This document shows positions 46,380 to 55,018 of a stretch of DNA of 64,000 nucleotides, piece after piece. Source of the stretch: Mesomycoplasma ovipneumoniae (GTDB taxonomy: Bacteria; Bacillota_I; Bacilli_A; Mycoplasmatales; Metamycoplasmataceae); NCBI RefSeq assembly GCF_038095995.1, contig NZ_CP146005.1:620001-684000 (forward strand). Direction: 5' to 3'. How positions within the stretch are numbered: the first letter of the stretch is position 1; the number at the start of each line of letters is the position of its first letter. The notes beneath the pieces are model-generated. The model worked only from the letters and a program-made list of their open reading frames with translations, did no database searches and was not told where the DNA came from. Both the position numbers and the translations under genes were made by a program.

Positions 46380-47184
46380 AAAATAAATAACAAAAATATT
46401 AAAAAAATTATTGGTCTAAGTTCATTAACCAATTTAACATTTGCTAGCTTGTTGATTAGTGTTCCAGTAATTACAGTTGTTTCCCTGAAAAATTGGCATC
46501 AAAAAGATTCAACAAGTCTGACTTATAATGAAGAATTTAATAATTTTTTAGATACAGAAGCTAATAACGTTATTAGCCAATTGGAGCAAAATTCTAGCGT
46601 TAATTTTTTAAATGTTCAAGATGTTGACCAGGAAGCACGAAAAATTGGCAATCTTGGTAGATTTAAAAAAGATTTCAATAATTTTATTAATAAAGTAAAA
46701 GCAAATCCAAGGGCAAATCTTGAAAAACTTGCAAAAGATACTTTAGCTACAAAAGGCATTAATTATGACCAATTAAAAAAACAATATCAACACAAAGTCA
46801 AAATGCCAGCAGTAACATTTTCATACAAATACAAACCACAAAACCGTTGATCTATGGGTAATGTCCCATTCCCTTGAGATCCTAGAAAAATAAGCTTTCG
46901 CAGAGTACCAGCCTCCGGAGTTCCACAAAACAATGATACTTATAATAGATATTCAGCCGGAGTATGAAGGTCACATGTAAAAACTGCTTCATTTGCAGCA
47001 ATAAATTTTGGACTAGCCGTGGCTTATGGTTTTGCTCTTAATTTTGTTGCTGCTGTTTCAGCCGGTGCAGCAGGGTCAATGCTTAGTTATCTTTCAGTAA
47101 AATACAAAGAACTTTATGATCAACTACAAAAAGCTAAATTAGTACACCAATTTCAGACTTATTCGAAAAAAGGTGTGTCAAAAT
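46347..47184 (+). CDS. possible chimeric ORF starting inside element B
   Basis: GTG 46347 lies in the right end of element B and reads NFCLKTGKLGK through the inverted repeat into the duplicated signal anchor. It continues about 280 codons (TGA as Trp) until it enters the IS3 element and stops just after 47180. There is no good Shine-Dalgarno before the GTG, so translation is uncertain. If made, it keeps the signal anchor and lacks the original C-terminal ~90 residues. Confidence 0.4.
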
Positions 47185-48531
47185 GAAACAATACAAATTC
47201 ACAATTGAAGAGAAATTTAAATACATCAAAATTGCCGAATCTAGAGGCTTAAAAAACGCAATTTTGGATTTTGCAGAAGAATTTAGAGAAATTTACAAAA
47301 ACAAATCTAAAAGTAAAAAAGCGGATAAAGAATGAATGTTGCATATATACGCTAATAATTTGATAAGAAATTGGCAAAAAAAGTTTTATAATAATGATAT
47401 GAAAAGTTTAATTAGTACTCGTGGAAAAATCAAATCTCCACGCAAACCAAAGAAGAAATATACAATTAACGACCTTTCTGAAAATGATCGTGAAGTTTAT
47501 CAAGAGATAATGGAGAATGTTCTTAGAAGATACGGAATTGACCCCGCAATTGTTCTTGAGGAACTCAAAAAACGAAAACAAGAGCAAGAAAAAGATAAAA
47601 ACAAAATCGAAAATTCCACTAGAATTTGTAGTGTTTTTAACATTAATCGCACTTCTATTTATGAGAAAATAAGGGTAAAAAAACCACCAAAGAAAATGAT
47701 TTATGATGAAAAATTACTTGAGTGAATTCGTGAAAATTTCCATTTGAATCGAAAGGTAAAAGGCCGAGACATCCTATATAATATTTACATAAATCAGGGA
47801 AATTATGTAAGCACGTACGTGTTTCAAAAACACTACGAATTTTTAGGATTAAAATCAATTGCTTATAAAAGGCAAGGAAAACCGGCGCCAAAAGAGAAAA
47901 AGTTTACACGAATTTGGACTGAAGATCATATCAAAGGTGAATTTTCCTCAGAAAATTTTGGTGAAAAATGGTTTGCTGATATTAAATTTATCAAAATTAA
48001 CAACGAATGATTTTACCTACACTCAATTATTGAAACAAAATCCAATTACTTGCTCAATTTTTCGATTTCTAAAACAAGATTTTCAGAAGAAACTATAAAC
48101 TTAGTGAAACAAACAATTAAAAAGTATAATATTAAACCAAAATTTTTCCATTCAGATCATGGTGTGGAATATGCAAACTACAAATTTGCTAATTTTTTGA
48201 AGCAAAATGGTATCCAACAATCAATGTCACCAAAAGGAAATGCTCTTGCAAACCGCCCTATTGAATATTTTTATGCAGTTTTTCAACGCGAATTAATTAA
48301 TATTGAGGGCGAAAATTTTGAAAATGTGGCTATTGCTTATCAAAAAATAAGTTCATTTATTCATTGGTATAACTATGAAAGACCTCAAAGTTGCTTATCA
48401 TATAAAACTCCAAGTTATTATATGAGGTAAATTATTTGTCCAAATTTTTAAAATGAACATGCTAGAAAAAATTAACAAAAGCGGTGTAATCAAAATCATA
48501 GGTAAAAAACTAATTGTCTGAGATTTTTCTA
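47152..48531 (+). mobile_element. IS3-family (IS150-like) insertion sequence, copy 2
   Basis: TTTCAGAC at the left and GTCTGAGATTTTTCT at the right bound a single transposase gene; ends are uncertain by a few bases. ACCAATTT occurs on both sides and may be a short target duplication. It disrupts the gene that starts at 45855. Confidence 0.8.
47183..48430 (+). CDS. IS3/IS150-family transposase, 415 aa, copy 2
   Basis: Same length and start as the 29626 copy, with a few percent of residues different (for example MENVLRRYGIDPAI against IETVLRKYGVDPGI). DDE residues intact: WFADIKFI, FHSDHGVEY, NRPIEYFYAVF. Single frame with TGA Trp. Probably functional. Confidence 0.92.
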
Positions 48532-48856
48532 CCAATTTATCAACTACAAAAAGCTCCTTTTGATATTAGCGATAAAATCAAAGGACAAATGGCAAGCCAT
48601 GCAAATGCAATTGGTATTGCAGGTAGCGTTAACAAATGACTTCGAGGAGTTTTAACTCTTGCAAATAATGTTAGAAAAATACAAACAACTGTTAGACCAG
48701 CATTATTAGCTTCAAGTGTTCTTTCAAATGCTGGCGCTATTATTTCATTAATCGATTTAACTCAAGGACTCATTAGCGAACTTATAGACCGTCTAGTGAT
48801 TATTGATAATTAATTTGAAATTTTTAGGAAATAGTAAGTAAAAAATCAATATAAAC

Positions 48857-48893
48857 TCAAAAAAAGCCACTTATTTATTTAAGTGGTTTTTTT
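48857..48893. terminator. intrinsic terminator
   Basis: AAAAGCCACTTA TTTAT TTAAGTGGTTTTTTT; symmetrical, serving the broken gene from the left and possibly the tRNA genes from the right. Confidence 0.8.
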
Positions 48894-48918
48894 GAGCTTA
48901 AAAAATTAATTTATTATA

Positions 48919-49003
48919 TGGTGCTCTCGACAAGACTTGAACTTGCACCCGTTTCCGGATTAGAACCTCAATCTAACGTGTATACCAATTTCACCACGAG
49001 AGC
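48919..49003 (-). tRNA. tRNA-Leu (anticodon GAG)
   Basis: 85 nt including an encoded CCA. Acceptor stem GCTCTCG / CGAGAGC, anticodon stem TTAGA / TCTAA around TTGAGGT, so anticodon GAG. Long variable arm and TTCAAGT T-loop. Transcribed after tRNA-Ser. Confidence 0.95.
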
Positions 49004-49008
49004 TTATA

Positions 49009-49101
49009 TGGCGGATCAGACAGGATTTGAACCTGCGCGGGTTTTTTTCAACCCCTAATACGTTTCCAACATATCCTCTTAAGCCTCTTGAGTACTGATC
49101 C
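49009..49101 (-). tRNA. tRNA-Ser (anticodon GGA)
   Basis: 93 nt including CCA. Acceptor stem GGATCAG / CTGATCC, anticodon loop TTGGAAA, giving GGA. Long class II variable arm (GGGGTTG / CAACCC-type), T-loop TTCAAAT. Five nt from tRNA-Leu, so one transcript. Confidence 0.95.
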
Positions 49102-49126
49102 AAAGTAACATAAGATTTACACTATA

Positions 49127-49132
49127 ATTATA
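49127..49132 (-). promoter_or_regulatory. -10 box of the tRNA-Ser/tRNA-Leu unit
   Basis: TATAAT on the minus strand, 26 nt before the tRNA-Ser 5' end. No strong -35 is evident; the element A array lies upstream. Confidence 0.5.
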
Positions 49133-49384
49133 CAACAAAAAAGGATTACTATTAATTTAGATTCAAATTTTTAAACTTCTAAATTAAAGGAAATAAAAGT
49201 TCAAAAGAACGGCTCCTAAGAATAAATGATTAGCAAAGGGTTAAGTTTTGAATGAACAATATATCTAAAAATTCATTAATGATTTTTTGTTATTCATGAT
49301 AATTATAACACAAAAAAAATTTTTAGTAAAAAATTTTTGAAATATAACCATCACGAAAGAAAAATCTACTTAACAGTCAAATAA

Positions 49385-50290
49385 AGCAAACTAAAAAAGC
49401 TAAAATTTTAGCCTAAAAAGCAAAATTATAAAATTTCTAAACTACTTTTTTAGTTCAAAACACTGATAAAAATCATAAAAAATACAACTGCTATTTAAAC
49501 TCAATTTAAATAGAAAACTCGTTTTTATTTAAATTGAGCCTAAAAAATATGTGAAGTTTTGAAAGAGCCATAACCAAAAGCCATAAATTTATAGATTTCT
49601 AAACGGTTAAATTTATGGCAATCCATCATATTTAAAAACATAATGGAAAATTCGCAATATCTGATTTTCTTAGACAAAAAACATAACCAATTCCCCTTAA
49701 TTCAATATCAAAATTTATTAATTATTCTTAGTGAATCTAATTGTAACATAAATTTTTTTTAGACCAAGCATTTTTTTTTTTTTGTAAAAGGTTGATTTTA
49801 ATGTATTATGCAATATTTTAAAACATAGTTCAAAATTTGAATTATTTGATTTTATTAGGCAAAAAACATATTTAATCCCTCCTTAATTCTAATGTCAAAA
49901 TTTATTAATTATTCTTAGTTGAAGTGATTATAACATATTTTTTTCTTAGACCAAGCATTTTTTTTTTTTTTTTGCAAAAGGCTAAATTTAATGCATTCTG
50001 GCATATTTCAAGCATAGTGCAAAAATTCGCATTTTCTGATTTTTTTAGACAAAAAAAATAACTATTCCTCTTAATTCTAATGTCAACAATTTATTAATTC
50101 ATTCTTAGGTGAGGTTTATTATAACAGAATTTTTTTCTAGACCAAACATTTTTTTTTTTTTTTTGCAAAAGGTTAAATTTAAGTCCTTGCTAATTCCAAT
50201 ATCAAAATTTATTAATTCATTCTTAGGTGAGGTTAATTATAACAGAATTTTTTTCTAGACCAAACATTTTTTTTTTTTTTTGAAAAAGGC
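49385..50290 (-). repeat. element A copy 7 followed by a tandem array of its promoter block (four units)
   Basis: 49385-49800 is element A from the AACTAAAAAAGC arm through H3 (49500-49538, perfect), H2 (49580-49619, perfect) and promoter. Then the promoter block alone recurs near 49815-49985, 49990-50168 and 50170-50290. Each has a homopolymer of 12-16 T (plus strand), GACCAA, and TATAAT-type boxes (49927-49932, 50118-50123, 50236-50241; the first unit is TACAAT). The units have diverged. All point at the tRNA genes. Confidence 0.75.
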
Positions 50291-50308
50291 GAAATTTAAA
50301 ATAATAGA

Positions 50309-50336
50309 AACCCCCTTTGGTTAAAACCAAAGGGGT
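50309..50336. terminator. GC-rich hairpin, probable terminator
   Basis: CCCCTTTGGTT AA AACCAAAGGGG, perfect 11-bp stem, with only a weak T run. It separates the promoter array from the surface-protein fragment. Confidence 0.5.
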
Positions 50337-50367
50337 AATTTATATTTGTTTGATTAGTGTTAAATCA

Positions 50368-52281
50368 AAAACAAGCTGATTCAATTGCTGATGTTCCTTT
50401 TATAGTATCATACATAAAAGTCTTTCCTCCTATTGGTAATGATTTATCAATTGAATCAAATTCAAATCTAGTTTTAATTGATACAAAAACTCAAACTTTA
50501 ACTTTTAATATTTCAAATCTTGAACCAGGAGCAATTTATAGAGTAACCGAAATTATTCCTTATGATCCAGCAATTAAAGAAAGTCATAAAATTGAAAAGT
50601 TTGAACATGATAAACAACTTTTAGAATTTCTTAAAGATGTTGATGGCCTACCAGTTAAAAGTGCTTCTAAAAGCGGATCAAAATTCAACGACATCTATTT
50701 TGCTCCTCTCAACGTTCCTGTTAGTCTTGAGGCAGCCTGATCTCACCCACTAAGATATGACTATTATGAAGGTGAGCAAGTCTATGTTAGATTTAACGAG
50801 CAGGCGGGGACTGTAATAACTGAGGATTGACTAAAGAAAAATCTTGAAGTTACATTAATCCCTCATAGAACTCATCAAAACAACCAAGTAACAAACCAAA
50901 ATCCTGTTAAAAAGGAATTAAGTAGTGTAGGTCAATATACTCCAAAGAGTAAAGGTGAATTTTCTAATGATGTTACCTTATCCGACTTAAAATGAGATCC
51001 TCAAAGTGTAACGGCAACATTTAAGTTGCAACCAAAAACTTTAAAGTCAATTGTTGGTGCGCAAATTAAAGTCACAATGAAGGATATAAATAACTATCAA
51101 GTTGATCCTAGTCAGGCTGATAGTACTAATGGTAGTCCTGGTACTCAAGGTACTACCTCTGGTGTCGCCAGTCAATCTACCCCCGCTAAATCCCAATCCA
51201 TAACATTTAGACTCCAATCTAGTGCGGCAATTGTTACCCCAACTAATGTCGACTATATGAACCCAGGGCTAATGGGCTTTAGTTATGCAATTTATGATCC
51301 ACTTGATTTGATTCAAAAAACTGGAAAAGATTATAATCCTTTTGGGGATTTTGCCCACTTGACTCCTTATGATGAACAGGATTGGCTGAAAGTTGTTATT
51401 AATAAACAATTTGGTCATTCAGTTAGCCAGAAGCGAATTGGTATCCCTGATAGTCAAATTTTTAATAACCCAAGGTGGGATACTGGTCAGCCAGTTCAGG
51501 ATATTGAAGTTCCCGAAGAGCCAGTTGCAATTAGAACCAAAACCGATGCTGGCTTTGGGATAAAATATGTGACACTTTACTGAAGAATTAATACAAATTT
51601 AGGTACTTTCCAACTGCCGCCAAAGTTTGCAAATGCAAAGCCGCTCTGATACCCAGCCGGTAAAGTTGTCAATTTGCCAATTTCACTCCAATTCAAAAAC
51701 CCAGATATAACTAGCCCAGCTTCGACTTATTCTTTTGTTTTGAATTCACCTTATGCTACCCCTGGGCATATAATGCCGTATGCAACTACCTCTAACCCTC
51801 ATGATGCTTTGTCGATAGTAACCGAAGGATCAAACTACTGAGGAAGATGAAATAGAACTTGAGGCGATAAGAATGACGATACTCACGTACTTCCTCGAAT
51901 CAATAAATTCCCAAAAAATATTTCGAAAGTATTTTGGTCCGCACCTTCGGTTGAATGAACAACAAATGATGGTCACCTTAATGATATTTTTTATTTAAAT
52001 AGAGCAATACCTAGACTAAGCGGTAATCCAGGCCTTTCAATAAACACTGGACTTCCGAATGGTGGTACTCAATATAGAGGTGGGACCTGAACAATTTTAT
52101 ATGTAAAAAATAAAGAAGGATCCAAAAACAAACCTGATTTATCGAAAGTGAATCTTACCTTTAATTCAGGTCAACAAAATTTTAACGCCCCACAATTTGT
52201 AAACCAACAAGGCAGATCTTCTTGAATAATCTCCATTAACCCACAAGGTTACTGGTCATCCACTATTATACGACCCACTTA
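50368..52281 (+). pseudogene. 3' fragment of the giant modular surface protein, inverted duplicate of 55019..56980
   Basis: Near-identical (inverted) to the 3' end of the gene at 55019..64000; homology begins at about 50368 without a start codon or signal sequence. The frame is open to 52281 with TGA Trp, but near the end a change around 52245 shifts it so that the product ends ...STIIRPT instead of ...PPELPE (that frame would end at 52331). It carries a 9-bp insertion (ACTCAAGGT region, extra TQG) relative to the minus-strand copy. Possibly a silent reservoir for gene conversion. Confidence 0.85.
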
Positions 52282-52361
52282 ATTACTATGCAATGTTAGG
52301 TCCATTCAAACCACCCGAACTGCCAGAATAATTCTAATAGCATAAAAAAAGATAAAGAGAT

Positions 52362-52390
52362 AAAAGAACAGCAGGCATGCTGTTCTTTTA
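52362..52390. terminator. intrinsic terminator after the plus-strand fragment
   Basis: AAAAGAACAGCA GGCA TGCTGTTCTTTT: 12-bp perfect stem with T run. Confidence 0.85.
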
Positions 52391-52419
52391 TAAATAGATA
52401 ACAAATCTAAGTTAATATA

Positions 52420-52845
52420 CCCGAGTTTCCCAGTTTTAAGACAAAAATTCACTTTTTAGTGAATATAAATATGAAGAAACACCCGTAAATCGGTGTTTTT
52501 TTAATGTAAAACCTTAATTTTATAAGTAGCATTTGGTAGCATTTTAAGTAATTTTATGGTATAATTATAAATTATGAAAAAACAAAAATTAACTAAGTTG
52601 GTTTAGTATCGATGTTGCAAAAATTAAGACAAAGGGTTGAATTTAACACTTTAGATCAGCAAATTATATTTAAAAAACACGATGGTGTCCCTAGCGATCC
52701 AAACATTTGAAATAGATATGATTTTTACTTTGATATCTTAATAAATCACTAATAAAATTGTAACCAACTTTTACCAAAAAACTTAAAAAAGTCCCTAAAA
52801 CCGGATACTTTTTTAAAATTACCTTATGAAACTGGGAAACTCGGG
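52420..52845 (+). mobile_element. element B copy 4 (426-bp MITE)
   Basis: Same 426 bp as the other B copies but inverted. Perfect 26-bp target duplication: 52394-52419 and 52846-52871. Confidence 0.92.
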
Positions 52846-52858
52846 ATAGATAACAAAT

Positions 52859-53600
52859 CTAAGTTAATATATTAATTTCAGGCACATTCAAAAAAGGTGT
52901 GTCAAAATGGAGCAATACAGACTTACAGTTGAAGAGAAATTTAGATATACCAAAATTGCCAATCTATCGGTTAAAAATGGTAATTTTACATTTTGCAGAA
53001 GAATTTAGAGAAATTTACAAGAAAATTGAAAAGTAAAATTACACATAATGAATTAATTTTGCATATATATGACAATAATTTAATAACAAATCGCCAAAAA
53101 AGCTTGATAAATCTAAGAAAAATATATCTCAGAGCAAATCAAAAAAATAACAATTAACACCTTTTAAAAATGATCGTGTAATTTATCAAGAAATAATAGA
53201 ATATGTCTTAAAAAGTCAGAATTATTGTACAATCTTTCTTGAGGAAATCAAAAAAAGGAAAACAAGAAAAAGATAAAGAAAAATTTGAAAATAGTGGAAG
53301 AATTTTTAGTATTTTAAGCAAAGACAATGTCAGGCGCCAATTCTATTGAATTTCTTTATGCCCATTTTGCAACGAAAATTGATTATATTAAGAATAAAAA
53401 TTTCGAAAATATAACAATTGCTCATCAAGAATAATCTCATTTATTGATTGGTATAATAATTCAAGACTCCAAAGTTTTTTGTCATGCAAAAGCCAAGTTT
53501 TATATATGGCGAATTATTTATTCAGATTTTTTTTAAAAATTAACAAAAGTGGTGCAATCAATATCATAGATAAAAAACTAATTGTCTGAATTTTTTCCGC
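52859..53600 (+). mobile_element. decayed IS3-family element
   Basis: AAGGTGTGTCAAAATGGAGCAATAC resembles the start of the IS3 transposase genes, and the last ~250 bp match the end (FLYAHFATKIDYI-like, GTCTGAATTTTTTCC). The middle is deleted and all frames are broken. Confidence 0.8.
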
Positions 53601-53634
53601 TAATTTACTGGGAAACTCAGGAGTAAATATTTTT

Positions 53635-54060
53635 CCCGAGTTTCCCAGTTTTAAGACAAAAATTCACTTTTTAGTGAATATAAATATGAAGAAACACCCG
53701 TAAATCGGTGTTTTTTTAATGTAAAACCTTAATTTTATAAGTAGCATTTGGTAGCATTTTAAGTAATTTTATGGTATAATTATAAATTATGAAAAAACAA
53801 AAATTAACTAAGTTGGTTTAGTATCGATGTTGCAAAAATTAAGACAAAGGGTTGAATTTAACACTTTAGATCAGCAAATTATATTTAAAAAACACGATGG
53901 TGTCCCTAGCGATCCAAACATTTGAAATAGATATGATTTTTACTTTGATATCTTAATAAATCACTAATAAAATTGTAACCAACTTTTACCAAAAAACTTA
54001 AAAAAGTCCCTAAAACCGGATACTTTTTTAAAATTACCTTATGAAACTGGGAAACTCGGG
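53635..54060 (+). mobile_element. element B copy 5 (426-bp MITE)
   Basis: Identical type and orientation to copy 4. Perfect 16-bp target duplication (AGGAGTAAATATTTTT): 53619-53634 and 54061-54076. The left flank is an older element end (CTGGGAAACTCAGG at about 53608-53621). Confidence 0.92.
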
Positions 54061-54092
54061 AGGAGTAAATATTTTTAATTTTTAAAATTAGT

Positions 54093-54122
54093 AAAAGAAC
54101 AGCGTGTCCGCTGTTCTTTTTT
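54093..54122. terminator. duplicated terminator
   Basis: AAAAGAACAGCG TGTC CGCTGTTCTTTT plus T run. A similar ~65-bp block lies at 54940-55010, so the two probably form the aged target duplication of the MITE pair between them. Confidence 0.75.
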
Positions 54123-54138
54123 TGTTTTTGTATTTATA

Positions 54139-54528
54139 CCCGAGTTTCCCAGTTTTAAGACAAAAATTCACTTTTTAGTGAATATAAATATGAAGAAACA
54201 CCCGTAAATCGGTGTTTTTTTAATGTAAAACCTTAATTTTATAAGTAGCATTTGGTAGCATTTTAAGTAATTTTATGGTATAATTATAAATTATGAAAAA
54301 ACAAAAATTAACTAAGTTGGTTTAGTATCGATGTTGCAAAAATTAAGACAAAGGGTTGAATTTAACACTTTAGATCAGCAAATTATATTTAAAAAACACG
54401 ATGGTGTCCCTAGCGATCCAAACATTTGAAATAGATATGATTTTTACTTTGATATCTTAATAAATCACTAATAAAATTGTAACCAACTTTTACCAAAAAA
54501 CTTAAAAAAGTCCCTAAAACCGGATACT
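54139..54528 (+). mobile_element. element B copy 6, truncated by 36 bp
   Basis: Matches B from its CCCGAG end to GGATAC and then stops at the CCCGAG of the next element; the last 36 bp and one inverted repeat are missing. Confidence 0.88.
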
Positions 54529-54922
54529 CCCGAGTTTCCCAGTTTTAAGGCAAAAATTCACTTTTTAGTGAATATAAATATGAAAAAACACCCGTAAATC
54601 AGTGTTTTTTGAACGTAAAACCTTAATTTATATTAATGTCATTTAATTGCATTTTAAGTAATTTTATGGTATAATTATAAATTATGAAAAAACAAAATAA
54701 AGATGGTTTTATTGAAGTAAACAAATTGTTTGGCAAAAAACCTAAATATTTTAAGGAAATTTCAAACATGAAATTTGAAACAAGTTATTTGGAAACAATC
54801 AATATTTTGATATCTTAATAAATTACTAATAAAATTGTAATTAACTTTTACCAAAAAACTTAAAAAATTGCCTAAAACCGGATGCTTTTTTGAAATTACC
54901 TTATCAAACTGGGAAACTCAGG
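54529..54922 (+). mobile_element. element C, a different internal-deletion derivative of IS1634 (394 bp)
   Basis: Has both IS1634-type ends (CCCGAGTTTCCCAG, CTGGGAAACTCAGG) and transposase pieces, but keeps the MKKQ start fused to an internal block (EVNKLFGKKPKYF) rather than the C-terminal codons kept in B. It arose by an independent deletion and is more diverged. Confidence 0.85.
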
Positions 54923-54966
54923 ATTATTAGAAGTTTATAAAAACGAAAATAATTTTTAAAATTACT

Positions 54967-54996
54967 AAAAGAACAGCATGTCTGCTGTTCTTTTTT
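54967..54996 (-). terminator. intrinsic terminator of the giant surface-protein gene
   Basis: AAAAGAACAGCA TGTC TGCTGTTCTTTTTT, 23-52 nt past the stop at 55019; symmetrical. Confidence 0.85.
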
Positions 54997-55018
54997 CTTT
55001 GTGTTTATATTATTGAAA

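Larger units (their letters stand above)
45855..48813 (+). pseudogene. membrane/surface protein gene broken by element B and an IS3 element
   Basis: Original gene: ATG 45855 (GGGGTG upstream), signal anchor MKINNKNIKKIIGLSSL, mature part with TGA Trp codons, two hydrophobic helices near AINFGLAVAYGFALNFV, and a C-terminal block (about 48539-48813) with NAIGIAGSVNKWLRG and a final hydrophobic segment. Element B entered after codon ~33 with a 96-bp duplication, so the first start now ends in a stop inside element B. A GTG at 46347 inside element B reads in frame into the duplicated signal sequence. The IS3 element at 47.15-48.53 kb then separates the last ~90 codons. Function unknown. Confidence 0.8.

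Noticed and set aside
47859..48098. Second-frame ORF in the IS3 element, considered as orfB of a frameshifted pair
   Set aside because: The main frame is continuous over 415 codons when TGA is Trp, so no frameshift product is needed.
36053..54060. Repeated identical blocks considered as a CRISPR array
   Set aside because: The repeats are 426 bp, dispersed and in both orientations, with transposon inverted ends and target duplications; there are no short regular repeats with spacers and no cas genes.
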